Assembly (NCBI GenBank): GCA_036384915.1
Contig: DASVLJ010000062.1
Location: 186,001-250,000, forward strand
Reading direction: 5' to 3'
DNA length: 64,000 nt
Source: PKWO01 sp036384915
Lineage (GTDB): Bacteria > Pseudomonadota > Gammaproteobacteria > Burkholderiales > Burkholderiaceae_D
Part shown: positions 44,035 through 52,685 of the stretch, one piece after another
Layout: the number at the start of each line of letters is the position of its first letter
Position numbering within the stretch: position 1 is the first letter of the stretch
Notes under the pieces: generated by a model
What the model saw: the letters and a program-made list of their open reading frames with translations, nothing else
The model's database searches: none
What the model was told of the DNA's origin: nothing
Made by a program: the position numbers and the translations under genes

Positions 44035-45825
44035 ATGGGTCAATACACCCCACCGATGCGCGACATTCATTTCGTGCTGCACGAATTGCTGCAGGTGGAG
44101 AATGAATTGAAGCAGCTGCCGGCGCATGCCGACATCGACGCCGACACCATCAACCAGGTGCTCGAAGAAGGCGGCAAGTTCACGTCCCAGGTGCTGTTCC
44201 CCTTGAACCATTCGGGCGACCGCGAAGGCTGCCACCTCGACAAGGAAACCCACGCCGTCACGACGCCCAAGGGTTTCAAGGAAGCCTACAAGCAATACGT
44301 CGAAGCCGGCTGGCCCTCGCTCTCCTGCGATCCCGAGTACGGCGGCCAGGGCTTGCCGATCGTGGTCAACAACTCGTTCTACGAAATGTTGAATTCGTCG
44401 AACCAGGCCTGGGGCATGTATCCCGGCCTGTCGCACGGCGCCTATGAAGCCTTGCACGCCCACGGCACGCCCGAGCAAAAGGCCATGTACCTGCCCAAGT
44501 TGGTATCGGGCGAATGGACCGGCACTATGTGCCTGACCGAACCGCATTGCGGAACGGACCTCGGCCTGCTGCGTTCCAAGGCCGAACCGCAAGCCGACGG
44601 CTCCTACAAGATCACCGGCGGCAAGATTTTCATCTCGGCAGGCGAACACGACATGGCCGAGAACATCATCCACCTCGTGCTGGCCCGTCTGCCCGACGCG
44701 CCCACGGGCACCAAGGGTATCTCGTTGTTCCTGGTGCCGAAGTTCATCCCCAATGCCGACGGCAGCCTCGGCGCGCGCAACGCCATCACCTGCGGCGCCA
44801 TCGAAGAGAAGATGGGCATCCACGCCAACTCGACCTGCCAGATGAACCTGGATTCGGCCACCGGCTGGCTGATCGGCGAACCGAACAAGGGCTTGAACGC
44901 CATGTTCGTCATGATGAACGCGGCCCGTCTCGGCGTCGGCATGCAATCGCTCGGCTTGACCGAAGTGGCCTACCAGAACGCCCTGGCCTATGCCAAGGAT
45001 CGTATCCAGATGCGCAGCCTGTCCGGCCCGAAGGCGCCGGACCGTCCCGCCGACCCCATCATCGTGCATCCGGACGTGCGCCGCATGCTCTTGACGGGCA
45101 AGGCCTATGCCGAAGGCGCGCGTGCTTTCTCGGCCTACGTCGCACTGCAGATCGACCGCGAATTGAACCACCCCGATGAGGAAGTGCGCAAGGAAGCGGC
45201 CGACGAAGTCGCGCTCCTCACGCCCATCATCAAGGCCTTCATCACCGACAACGCCTGGATCGCGACGTCGGAAGCCATGCAAGTGTTCGGCGGCCATGGT
45301 TTCATCGCCGAATGGGGCATGGAGCAATACGTGCGCGACGCACGCATCAACATGATCTATGAAGGTACCAACACCATCCAGTCGCTCGACCTGCTGGGCC
45401 GCAAGATCCTGATGGACAACGGCGCCAAGCTGCGCAAGTTCGGCGAAAAGGTGAAGTCCTTCGTCGAAGAATACGGCACCGACGAAGCGATGAGCGAATT
45501 CATCACCCCGCTGGGCGATATCGGCGACAAGGTCACCAAGCTGACCATGGAAATCGGCATGAAGGCCTTCCAGAACCAGGATGAAGTCGGCGCCGCCGCC
45601 GTGCCCTACCTGCGTACCGTGGGCCACATGGTTTATGCCTACTTCTTCGCCCGCATGGCGAAGATTGCGCTGGACAAGCAAGACTCGGGCGATACTTTCT
45701 ACACCGCCAAGCTTGCCACCATCCGTTTCTATTTCGCGCGTCTGTTGCCCGAGACCGCGATGCTGATCCGTCAGGCGCGTTCCGGCGCTGCAAATTTGCT
45801 GGCGCTCGACGCCGACCTTTTCTAA
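44035..45825 (+). CDS. Acyl-CoA dehydrogenase (long, about 600 residues)
   Basis: A 596-residue flavoprotein that performs the first oxidation of acyl-CoA chains. It has N-terminal, middle (MCLTEPHCGTDLG) and C-terminal acyl-CoA dehydrogenase domains plus an extra C-terminal domain typical of this longer group. The catalytic glutamate is Glu443 in IYEGTNTIQSLDLLGRK. The ribosome site is AGGAGAAAG. It lies in an operon with a 3-hydroxyacyl-CoA dehydrogenase/enoyl-CoA hydratase and a thiolase. Confidence 0.95.
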   Translation: MGQYTPPMRDIHFVLHELLQVENELKQLPAHADIDADTINQVLEEGGKFTSQVLFPLNHSGDREGCHLDKETHAVTTPKGFKEAYKQYVEAGWPSLSCDPEYGGQGLPIVVNNSFYEMLNSSNQAWGMYPGLSHGAYEALHAHGTPEQKAMYLPKLVSGEWTGTMCLTEPHCGTDLGLLRSKAEPQADGSYKITGGKIFISAGEHDMAENIIHLVLARLPDAPTGTKGISLFLVPKFIPNADGSLGARNAITCGAIEEKMGIHANSTCQMNLDSATGWLIGEPNKGLNAMFVMMNAARLGVGMQSLGLTEVAYQNALAYAKDRIQMRSLSGPKAPDRPADPIIVHPDVRRMLLTGKAYAEGARAFSAYVALQIDRELNHPDEEVRKEAADEVALLTPIIKAFITDNAWIATSEAMQVFGGHGFIAEWGMEQYVRDARINMIYEGTNTIQSLDLLGRKILMDNGAKLRKFGEKVKSFVEEYGTDEAMSEFITPLGDIGDKVTKLTMEIGMKAFQNQDEVGAAAVPYLRTVGHMVYAYFFARMAKIALDKQDSGDTFYTAKLATIRFYFARLLPETAMLIRQARSGAANLLALDADLF

Positions 45826-45843
45826 ACGTAAAGGAATTCCCCC

Positions 45844-48231
45844 ATGTCTCATTTCATCGTCAAGAAAGTCGCCGTACTCGGTGCCGGCGTGATGGGTGCG
45901 CAGATTGCCGCCCACTGCGTCAACGCCCGCGTGCCCGTCGTGCTGTTCGACCTGCCGGCCAAGGAAGGCCCGAAGAACGGTATCGTGCTGCGTGCCATCG
46001 AAAACCTGAAGAAGCTGAGCCCGGCTCCCTTGGGCAACAAGGATCACGCCTCGCTGATCGAAGTCGCCAACTACGAAGACAACCTCGAGTTGTTGAAAGG
46101 CTGCGACCTGATCATCGAAGCCATCGCCGAACGCATGGATTGGAAGCACGACCTGTACAAGAAGGTCGCTCCGCACATCGCCCCGAACGCGATCTTCGCC
46201 TCCAACACCTCGGGCCTGTCGATCACGGCCCTGTCCGACGGCTTCGATGCGGAATTGAAGGCGCGCTTCTGCGGCGTGCACTTCTTCAATCCGCCGCGCT
46301 ACATGCACCTGGTGGAACTGATTCCGACCGCTTCGACCAGGCCGGAAATCCTGGACCAGCTCGAAGGTTTCCTGACCACGACGCTGGGCAAGGGCGTGGT
46401 GCGCGCCAAGGATACGCCGAACTTCATCGCCAACCGCGTCGGCATCTTCGGCATGCTGGCAACGATCCATGAAGCCGAAAAGTTCGGCCTTTCGTGCGAC
46501 GTGGTGGACGACCTGACCGGCGCCAAGCTGGGCCGCGCCAAGTCGGGCACCTTCCGCACCGCCGACGTGGTCGGACTCGACACCATGGGCCATGTCATCA
46601 AGACCATGCAGGACAACTTGCAGGACGACCCGTTCTTCCCCGTGTACAAGACGCCCGAAGTGCTGGCCAAGCTGATCGCAGCCGGTGCGCTGGGCCAGAA
46701 GGCCGGCGCCGGCTTCTACAAGAAGGTCGGCAAGGACATCCTGCGCATCGACGCGGCCAAGGGCGATTATGTGCCCGGCGGCGGCAAGGCCGACGACCTG
46801 GTGGCGCGCATCCTGAAGGAAAAGGATCCGGTCAAGCGCATGAAGACGCTGCGCGAATCGACCAACAAGCAGGCGCAATTCCTGTGGGCGATTTTCCGCG
46901 ATGCCTTCCACTATATCGCCGTGCATCTGGAATCGATCGCCGACAATGCGCGCGACGTCGACTTCGCCATGCGCTGGGGCTTCGGCTGGAACCTCGGTCC
47001 GTTTGAGACCTGGCAAGCCGCCGGCTGGCAACAGATCGCCGCCTGGGTCAAGGAAGACATCGACGCCGGCAATGCGCTGTGCAATACGCCGCTGCCTGAC
47101 TGGGTATTCGACGGCCGCACCGGGGTCCATGCGGAAGACGGTTCGTGGTCGCCCGCCAGGAAAGCCAATGTGGCGCGTTCCGATTTGCCCGTATACCAAC
47201 GCCAGGCTTTCCGCGCCCCCGTCCTGGGTGCCGGCGCTGCCGACGGCAAGACTGCCGGCACGACCGTGCATGAAGATGATTCCGTCCGTATCTGGCATCA
47301 GAACGACGATATCCTGATCCTGTCCTTGAAGACCAAGATGCACGTCATCGGCCAGGGCGTGATCGATGGTTTGGCCAAGGCCGTCGCTGAAGCCGAAAAG
47401 AATTACAAGGGTCTGGTGATCTGGAACACCGATGCGGCCGACGGCGGCGCGTTCTCGGCCGGCGCCGACCTGCAATCGATGTTGCCGGTGTTCATGTCCG
47501 GCGGCGCCGACGCGATTGGCCCCGAAGTGGCACGCCTGCAGCAAGCGCATCAGGCATTGAAATACGCCAGCGTGCCGGTGGTGGCCGCAGTGGCCGGCCT
47601 GGCATTGGGCGGCGGCTGCGAATTGATGCTGCACGCTTCCAAGCGGGTGGCGGCGCTCGAGTCCTACATCGGCCTGGTTGAAGTGGGCGTGGGTCTGGTG
47701 CCGGCCGGCGGCGGCTTGAAGGAAGCCGCCGTGCGCGCAGCGAACGACGCCAAGGGCAACGACATTTTCCAATTCCTCAAAGGCTACTTCACCAATGCCG
47801 CCACGGCCAATGTGTCGAAATCTGCCCTGGAAGCGAAGGAGATGGGTTATCTGAAGGCGGACGACGTGATCGTCTTCAACGCCTATGAATTGCTGCACGT
47901 GGCCAAGGTCGAAGCACGCGCCATGTTCGACGCCGGCTATCGCCCGCCCATGCAGGCGCCGGTCAAGGTCACGGGCCGCTACGGCATGGCCACCATCATG
48001 TCGCAGATGGTCAACATGCGCGACGGCGGCTTCATCTCCGCGCACGACTACAAGCTCGGTTCGATGATCGCCGAGATCGTCTGTGGCGGCGAAGTCGAAA
48101 ACGGCAGCATGGTCAGCGAACAGTGGCTGCTCGACCTTGAGCGCAAGGCCTTCGTGGAATTGCTGAAACACCCCAAGACCCAGGAGCGGATCATGGGCAT
48201 GATGCAAACCGGCAAACCCGTCCGCAACTGA
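45844..48231 (+). CDS. 3-hydroxyacyl-CoA dehydrogenase/enoyl-CoA hydratase fusion
   Basis: A 795-residue bifunctional protein. The NAD-binding dehydrogenase part comes first (VLGAGVMGAQIAAH; HFFNPPRYMHLVELI). A crotonase domain forms the C-terminal part, with GGCELMLHASKRVAALESYIGLVE. The order is reversed compared with E. coli FadB, and the group is common in Burkholderiales. Together with the dehydrogenase and thiolase it completes the beta-oxidation cycle. The spacing to the previous gene is 18 bases. Confidence 0.95.
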   Translation: MSHFIVKKVAVLGAGVMGAQIAAHCVNARVPVVLFDLPAKEGPKNGIVLRAIENLKKLSPAPLGNKDHASLIEVANYEDNLELLKGCDLIIEAIAERMDWKHDLYKKVAPHIAPNAIFASNTSGLSITALSDGFDAELKARFCGVHFFNPPRYMHLVELIPTASTRPEILDQLEGFLTTTLGKGVVRAKDTPNFIANRVGIFGMLATIHEAEKFGLSCDVVDDLTGAKLGRAKSGTFRTADVVGLDTMGHVIKTMQDNLQDDPFFPVYKTPEVLAKLIAAGALGQKAGAGFYKKVGKDILRIDAAKGDYVPGGGKADDLVARILKEKDPVKRMKTLRESTNKQAQFLWAIFRDAFHYIAVHLESIADNARDVDFAMRWGFGWNLGPFETWQAAGWQQIAAWVKEDIDAGNALCNTPLPDWVFDGRTGVHAEDGSWSPARKANVARSDLPVYQRQAFRAPVLGAGAADGKTAGTTVHEDDSVRIWHQNDDILILSLKTKMHVIGQGVIDGLAKAVAEAEKNYKGLVIWNTDAADGGAFSAGADLQSMLPVFMSGGADAIGPEVARLQQAHQALKYASVPVVAAVAGLALGGGCELMLHASKRVAALESYIGLVEVGVGLVPAGGGLKEAAVRAANDAKGNDIFQFLKGYFTNAATANVSKSALEAKEMGYLKADDVIVFNAYELLHVAKVEARAMFDAGYRPPMQAPVKVTGRYGMATIMSQMVNMRDGGFISAHDYKLGSMIAEIVCGGEVENGSMVSEQWLLDLERKAFVELLKHPKTQERIMGMMQTGKPVRN

Positions 48232-48244
48232 TCGGAGAACCAAC

Positions 48245-49441
48245 ATGACTAAACAACTTCAAGACGCCTACATCGTCGCCGCCACCCGCACCCCGATCGG
48301 CAAGGCGCCGCGCGGCATGTTCAAGAATACGCGCCCGGACGACCTGCTGGCCCACGTGCTGAAGGCTTCGCTGGCGCAAGTGCCGAACCTCGATCCCAAG
48401 CTGATCGAAGACACCATCGTCGGCTGCTCCTTCCCTGAAGCCGAGCAAGGCATGAACGTGGCCCGCATGTCGGTGCTGCTGGCCGGGTTGCCGCAAGGCG
48501 TAGGCGGCGTGACGGTCAACCGCTTCTGTGCTTCCGGCATTACTGCCGTCGCCATGGCTGCCGACCGCATCCGCGTCGGCCAGGCCGACGTGATGATTGC
48601 TGCCGGTACTGAATCGATGTCGATGATCCCCATGGGTGGACATCACCCGTCGATGAACATGGGCATGTTCAAGGACGAGAACATCGGCATGGCCTATGGC
48701 ATGGGCTTGACCGCCGAGAAGGTGGCGCAGCAGTGGAAGGTGTCGCGCGAAGCGCAAGATGCATTCGCACTCGAATCGCACCGCCGCGCCATCGCCGGGC
48801 AGCAAGCCGGTGAGTTCAAGGACGAAACCACGCCCTTCGAGATCATCGAACGTTTGCCTAACCTGGCAACCGGCCAGATCGACATCGTCAAGCGCACCGT
48901 GTCGCAAGACGAAGGCGCACGCCCCGACACGAGCATCGAAGGCTTGGCCAAGTTGAAGCCGGTGTTTGCCGCCAAGGGCAGCGTCACGGCCGGCAATAGC
49001 TCGCAGACTTCGGATGGCGCCGGTGCGCTGATCCTGGTCAGCGAAAAAATCCTCAAGCAATTCAACCTGACCCCGCTGGCTCGTTTCGTATCCTTCGCCG
49101 TGCGCGGCGTGCCGCCTGAAATCATGGGCATCGGCCCCAAGGAAGCGATTCCCGCAGCGCTGAAGGCAGGCGGCCTGACGCAAGACCAGATCGACTGGAT
49201 CGAGTTGAATGAAGCGTTTGCCGCGCAATCGCTGGCTGTGGTGCAGGACTTGGGCCTGGACCCGGCCAAGGTCAACCCGATCGGCGGCGCCATCGCTTTG
49301 GGCCACCCGCTCGGTGCTACCGGCGCGATCCGCTCGGCTACCGTAGTGCATGCACTGCGCCGCCGCAACCTGAAGTACGGCATGGTCACGATGTGCGTAG
49401 GCACAGGAATGGGTGCCGCAGGAATCTTTGAAAAAATGTAA
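48245..49441 (+). CDS. Acetyl-CoA C-acyltransferase (3-ketoacyl-CoA thiolase)
   Basis: A 398-residue thiolase that cleaves 3-ketoacyl-CoA to acetyl-CoA and a shortened acyl-CoA. Catalytic residues are Cys95 in RFCASG, His354 in GHPLGATGA and Cys384 in CVGTGMG. It follows the fusion gene by 13 bases. A strong terminator lies after it. Confidence 0.96.
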   Translation: MTKQLQDAYIVAATRTPIGKAPRGMFKNTRPDDLLAHVLKASLAQVPNLDPKLIEDTIVGCSFPEAEQGMNVARMSVLLAGLPQGVGGVTVNRFCASGITAVAMAADRIRVGQADVMIAAGTESMSMIPMGGHHPSMNMGMFKDENIGMAYGMGLTAEKVAQQWKVSREAQDAFALESHRRAIAGQQAGEFKDETTPFEIIERLPNLATGQIDIVKRTVSQDEGARPDTSIEGLAKLKPVFAAKGSVTAGNSSQTSDGAGALILVSEKILKQFNLTPLARFVSFAVRGVPPEIMGIGPKEAIPAALKAGGLTQDQIDWIELNEAFAAQSLAVVQDLGLDPAKVNPIGGAIALGHPLGATGAIRSATVVHALRRRNLKYGMVTMCVGTGMGAAGIFEKM

Positions 49442-49463
49442 CTGGATTCAAGCCATTGATCCA

Positions 49464-49497
49464 AAAGCCGTACGGTGCATAACGCTGTACGGCTTTT
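49464..49497 (+). terminator. Rho-independent terminator after the thiolase gene
   Basis: AAAGCCGTAC (49464-49473) pairs perfectly with GTACGGCTTT (49487-49496), a ten-base-pair stem with a 13-base loop, followed by more T. It separates the beta-oxidation operon from the following enoyl-CoA hydratase gene, though readthrough is likely since no clear promoter follows. Confidence 0.9.
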
Positions 49498-49525
49498 TTA
49501 ATCGCAAACGAACAACGGAGACGAG

Positions 49526-50290
49526 ATGGATATCATCACCACCAGGGAAAAGGGCATTTTCACGATCGAACTCAACCGCCCGGAAAAGAAGAATGCAATC
49601 ACCGCCGCCATGTACCAAGCCATGGCCGATGCCTTGAAGGAAGCGGATAAAGATGCCGAAGTGCGCGTGATCCTGATCCAGGGCAAGCCCGAGATCTTCG
49701 CCGCCGGCAACGACCTGGAAGACTTCTTGAAGAACCCGCCGAAGGGCAGCAATAGCCCGGTGTTCGATTTCATGGCGGCGCTCTCGCACGTGGCCAAACC
49801 CGTTGTCGCTGCGGTCTCGGGTGCGGCGGTCGGCATCGGCACCACGTTGCTCCTGCATTGCGATCTCGTGTATGCCGCGGACAACGCCAAGTTCTCCATG
49901 CCCTTCACGCAACTTGGCCTGTGTCCCGAGTTTGGCTCCAGTCTGCTGCTATCGCAAATGGCCGGCCACCAGCGCGCTGCGGAAAAGCTGATGCTGGGCG
50001 AACCTTTCCTTGCCGCCGAGGCGCACAACATGGGTATCGTCACCAAGGTGCTGCCACTGGCCGAACTGTTCGACTATGCCCGAGCGCAAGCAGCCAAGCT
50101 CGCCGCTTTGCCGGCCTCGTCGATCCGTACGACCAAGCGCCTGATGAAGGGCAGCCAGAGCGCAGCAGTGGATGCCAAGATGGCGGAAGAGGGCAAGTTC
50201 TTTGGCGAGATGCTCGGTTCCCCGGAAGCGAAGGAAGCGTTCACGGCGTTTTTTGAAAAGCGCAAGCCGGATTTCACGAAGTTTTCCTGA
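49526..50290 (+). CDS. Enoyl-CoA hydratase/isomerase family protein
   Basis: A 254-residue crotonase. Typical segments are the N-terminal ITTREKGIFTIELNRPEKKNAI, the oxyanion-hole FAAGNDLEDF and GAAVGIGTTLLLHCDLVYAADN, and the LGLCPEFGSSLLL helix. The catalytic Glu is probably in CPEFGSS. Substrate (hydration or isomerisation) is not resolved; it may extend the range of the upstream beta-oxidation operon. The ribosome site is GGAGACGAG. Confidence 0.92.
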   Translation: MDIITTREKGIFTIELNRPEKKNAITAAMYQAMADALKEADKDAEVRVILIQGKPEIFAAGNDLEDFLKNPPKGSNSPVFDFMAALSHVAKPVVAAVSGAAVGIGTTLLLHCDLVYAADNAKFSMPFTQLGLCPEFGSSLLLSQMAGHQRAAEKLMLGEPFLAAEAHNMGIVTKVLPLAELFDYARAQAAKLAALPASSIRTTKRLMKGSQSAAVDAKMAEEGKFFGEMLGSPEAKEAFTAFFEKRKPDFTKFS

Positions 50291-50305
50291 GTCGACTCTG
50301 TGCGT

Positions 50306-50327
50306 GCCACGGCCTGAAGGCCGTGGC
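50306..50327. terminator. Perfect hairpin between convergent genes
   Basis: GCCACGGCC (50306-50314) pairs with GGCCGTGGC (50319-50327) around a TGAA loop, in the gap between the plus-strand hydratase and minus-strand Cache genes. No T-run follows on either side; it may act as a bidirectional stop or 3' stabiliser. Confidence 0.55.
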
Positions 50328-50370
50328 GTCCCCCGCGAGATCGTTTTCCGAGGCGCAGCGGACCTCGGCG

Positions 50371-50838
50371 TTATTTGTAAATCCCGGATCCGACGATGAT
50401 GTCCCCGTCGGCCTTTTCGACATAGGCTGACTTTTGTTCGATGGCCTTGGTGACGGAATTGGGCCATTTGTAGTCCCACCATCCTTTGCCCTTGGTTTGG
50501 GCAATATCGACGAATCCCTTTATGATGAATTTTCCATCGCCATCTTTCATGTCGATGAGGTTCTTGCCGACCATTCTGGGATTGTTCCCGTGAGCCAGCA
50601 CTGCGCCTTGCAGATCGTAGACGAAGATATACAAATCGCGATCGTGGTATTGCTTGTTGTTGGGATCGGAAAAATCCGCGAACGCCTTGTCCCGGCCATT
50701 CTTCTTGATGTCGTCGATAGCCTTGTGCACCATTGCCACGGCTTCGTCCGCGCTGCCCTTTGTAGCCTGCGCGGCGGCAAGCGAATGGAATAGTTGGAAG
50801 CAAAGGAACAACGAGAAAATGCGCAAAACATGCTTCAT
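50371..50838 (-). CDS. Periplasmic single-Cache-domain protein
   Basis: A 155-residue exported protein. A signal peptide ends at AAAQA (about residue 24), followed by one Cache_2-type domain: AVAMVHKAIDDIKKNGRDKAFADFSDP, DLYIFVYDLQGAVLAHGNNPRMVGKNLIDMKD in pieces, and YVEKADGDIIVGSGIY. Such domains usually bind small ligands in sensors; here there is no signalling domain, so it is a free periplasmic ligand-binding protein. The ribosome site is AGGAGA. Its ATG overlaps the stop of a short upstream open frame (ATGA). Confidence 0.9.
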   Translation of the reverse strand: MKHVLRIFSLFLCFQLFHSLAAAQATKGSADEAVAMVHKAIDDIKKNGRDKAFADFSDPNNKQYHDRDLYIFVYDLQGAVLAHGNNPRMVGKNLIDMKDGDGKFIIKGFVDIAQTKGKGWWDYKWPNSVTKAIEQKSAYVEKADGDIIVGSGIYK

Positions 50839-51089
50839 GGTGCGTCTCCTTTTTTAGATTTCGTGTGCCAAGGCGGGAAGGGCTCGATGGCGTCGAATTC
50901 GTATTGCGCCACTACCTCAAAGTAGTCAATCCGCTCGGCATCGTCAAGCATCGGCCGGGGCAAGGTCAAGCTGCGCAAATACCTAAGTACTACTACCGAT
51001 TGTAGGTAATGTCGGCCTGTGACAATAATTCCTGTACAGAGATCGGCACAAGCAACAATCAAAGCAAAGCGATCCACTGGAATAGACAA
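50835..51089 (-). CDS. Doubtful small open frame ahead of the Cache gene
   Basis: An 84-codon frame whose TGA stop overlaps the ATG of the Cache gene. The last 38 codons (MLDDAERIDYFEVVAQYEF ... PPWHTKSKKGDAP) look protein-like, with the first part less so. It has no recognised domain. It may be a short real gene coupled to the Cache gene, a remnant of a longer one, or chance. Confidence 0.25.
   Translation of the reverse strand: MSIPVDRFALIVACADLCTGIIVTGRHYLQSVVVLRYLRSLTLPRPMLDDAERIDYFEVVAQYEFDAIEPFPPWHTKSKKGDAP
50980..51008. promoter_or_regulatory. Inverted repeat between the Cache and LuxR-type genes
   Basis: TACCTA (50980-50985) and TAGGTA (51003-51008) form a perfect six-base inverted repeat with a 17-base spacer holding a GTAGTAGTACT-like string on the minus strand. 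It lies between divergent genes and could be an operator for the LuxR-type protein encoded next door. Confidence 0.4.
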
Positions 51090-51113
51090 TAATTTCCTGG
51101 AGACAGAGCGAAA

Positions 51114-51395
51114 ATGATGCCTCGCTTAGAAAAGCCATCGAGCCTTATGCGTCGGGAGCAGCCTCCGCCGTCCGCATCGTCCGCATTGACACGGTTCCAG
51201 AAACTAACCTTGCGCGAACGTGAGGTTCTGGAGTTGGTGTTGGAGGGCAAGAGCAGCAAGAGAATCGCGGCGTGCCTTATGATCAGCGTGCGCACGGTGG
51301 AGGCGCATAGGGCAAACATATTCAAACGGATGCACGTTACGTCGTTCCTCGAACTGGCCCATATGCTGCGGCAAAGCCATTTGCCTGCCAACTAA
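51114..51395 (+). CDS. Stand-alone LuxR-type HTH protein
   Basis: A 93-residue protein made of little more than a LuxR/FixJ HTH domain: LTLREREVLELVLEGKSSKRIA followed by ISVRTVEAHRANIFKRM. It lacks a receiver or ligand-binding domain, so it may bind DNA constitutively or partner with another protein. There are two possible ATG starts (51114, 51117) behind GGAGACAG. It lies 66 bases before the binding-protein gene and is divergent from the Cache gene. Confidence 0.9.
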   Translation: MMPRLEKPSSLMRREQPPPSASSALTRFQKLTLREREVLELVLEGKSSKRIAACLMISVRTVEAHRANIFKRMHVTSFLELAHMLRQSHLPAN

Positions 51396-51461
51396 CCCGC
51401 CAGGAAAACACGTCCGGCGTCGGGTCAAAGCCGAATGATCACGCAGGAAAGGGAGTCCGCC

Positions 51462-52685
51462 ATGCACGAATTGGTCAAAATAGCGTTGACTGCCGCGTTG
51501 GTTGGCGCGGCGCTGTTTCAACCGGCCGCCGCGGCCGACCCCGTGGCGATCCGTATCGGCGTGATCGGACCGATAACGGGCAAGAATTCTGAAGATATGG
51601 GGCAGAGTATCGTCGGCGGCGCCCGCGTTTTCCTGTCTGACGTGAATCAATTCGGCGGCATCATGGGCCGGCCAGTTGAGATCATCGAGCGCGACGATCG
51701 TGCCGACCCCGAGCGGGGGGCCGCGATCGCCAAGGAAATGGTCGAGCAAAACGTGGCGGCTGTAGTTGGCTTCGGCAATACCGGCGTGGCCTTGGCTGCT
51801 GCGAAAATATTGCAGGAGGCGCGGATTCCCGTGATCGTCAGCGGCTCGACCGGCGCGGTCGTCACGAAGAGTTTCATGCCGCCTGCCTATCCGGTCAGCT
51901 ACATATTCCGCACTTCGGCCAGCGACGCGATCCAGCCCGTCGTGATCCTCAATGATTTGATCGACAAACGCAAGATGGACCGCATCGCACTGATCCACGA
52001 TGACAGCCCCTACGGTATGAACGGCAAGACCAGCCTTTTGGCCGAACTCGACAAACGCGGCTTGAAGCCAGTGGCGGCGGAAAGTTTCAAGGTCGGCGAC
52101 GCCGATCTTTCCGCCCAACTTCGTCGCATCAAGGAAAGCAGCCCGCAAGCGATAGTGTTGTACTGCCTTGCCGGCGATGCCGCCAATATCGTGAAGACGG
52201 CCGGTACGCTGCAAATGCATCAGGCCGTCGTCGGCCCTTGGACGCTCTCTCAAGAATCGTTCATCGCCAAGGCCGGCGGCGCGGCCGAGGGAGTGCGCAC
52301 CGTTGTCACCTTCGTGGAAAACGACGCGAGCTCCTCGAATTCGCAATTCACGCTGGCTTACCGCAAGCTCAACAAAGTCACGCGCATTCCGTCGGCCGTG
52401 GGCGCTGCGCAGACTTACGATGCGCTGCGCCTACTGGCTTTGGCCATGTACCAAGCCAATTCGACGGATGGCGTGCAAGTCCAGCGTGCGCTGGAAAACC
52501 TCGACCAGCATACCGCCTCCACCGTGATCACGCGTTATTTCAAACCCTTTTCGGCCACCGATCATGAAGCGATTTCGCTGAATATGGCCATCATGGGCGA
52601 GATCAGAAATGGCAAGGTGACATACGCCTACAAGGAAGACGAAAACCGCAGCACGATTGCGCGCACCAAGGCGCCGAGCAAGTAG
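51462..52685 (+). CDS. Orphan branched-chain amino acid-type ABC substrate-binding protein
   Basis: A 407-residue periplasmic binding protein of the LivJ/HAAT type (type I fold). Residues 1-23 are a signal peptide ending PAAA. The mature protein begins with IRIGVIGPITGKNSED, followed by VGFGNTGVALAAAK and the VIVSGSTGA hinge. ATG 51462 is preferred over 51435 since GGGAG lies six bases before it and it starts at the signal peptide. No permease or ATPase gene is nearby, so it is an orphan; it may feed another transporter or serve in sensing. Confidence 0.9.
   Translation: MHELVKIALTAALVGAALFQPAAAADPVAIRIGVIGPITGKNSEDMGQSIVGGARVFLSDVNQFGGIMGRPVEIIERDDRADPERGAAIAKEMVEQNVAAVVGFGNTGVALAAAKILQEARIPVIVSGSTGAVVTKSFMPPAYPVSYIFRTSASDAIQPVVILNDLIDKRKMDRIALIHDDSPYGMNGKTSLLAELDKRGLKPVAAESFKVGDADLSAQLRRIKESSPQAIVLYCLAGDAANIVKTAGTLQMHQAVVGPWTLSQESFIAKAGGAAEGVRTVVTFVENDASSSNSQFTLAYRKLNKVTRIPSAVGAAQTYDALRLLALAMYQANSTDGVQVQRALENLDQHTASTVITRYFKPFSATDHEAISLNMAIMGEIRNGKVTYAYKEDENRSTIARTKAPSK

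Noticed and set aside
43321..48246. Antisense open frame of 1641 codons on the minus strand across the beta-oxidation operon
   Set aside because: It mirrors four well-supported genes with clear motifs on the plus strand. Long antisense frames are expected in GC-rich DNA.
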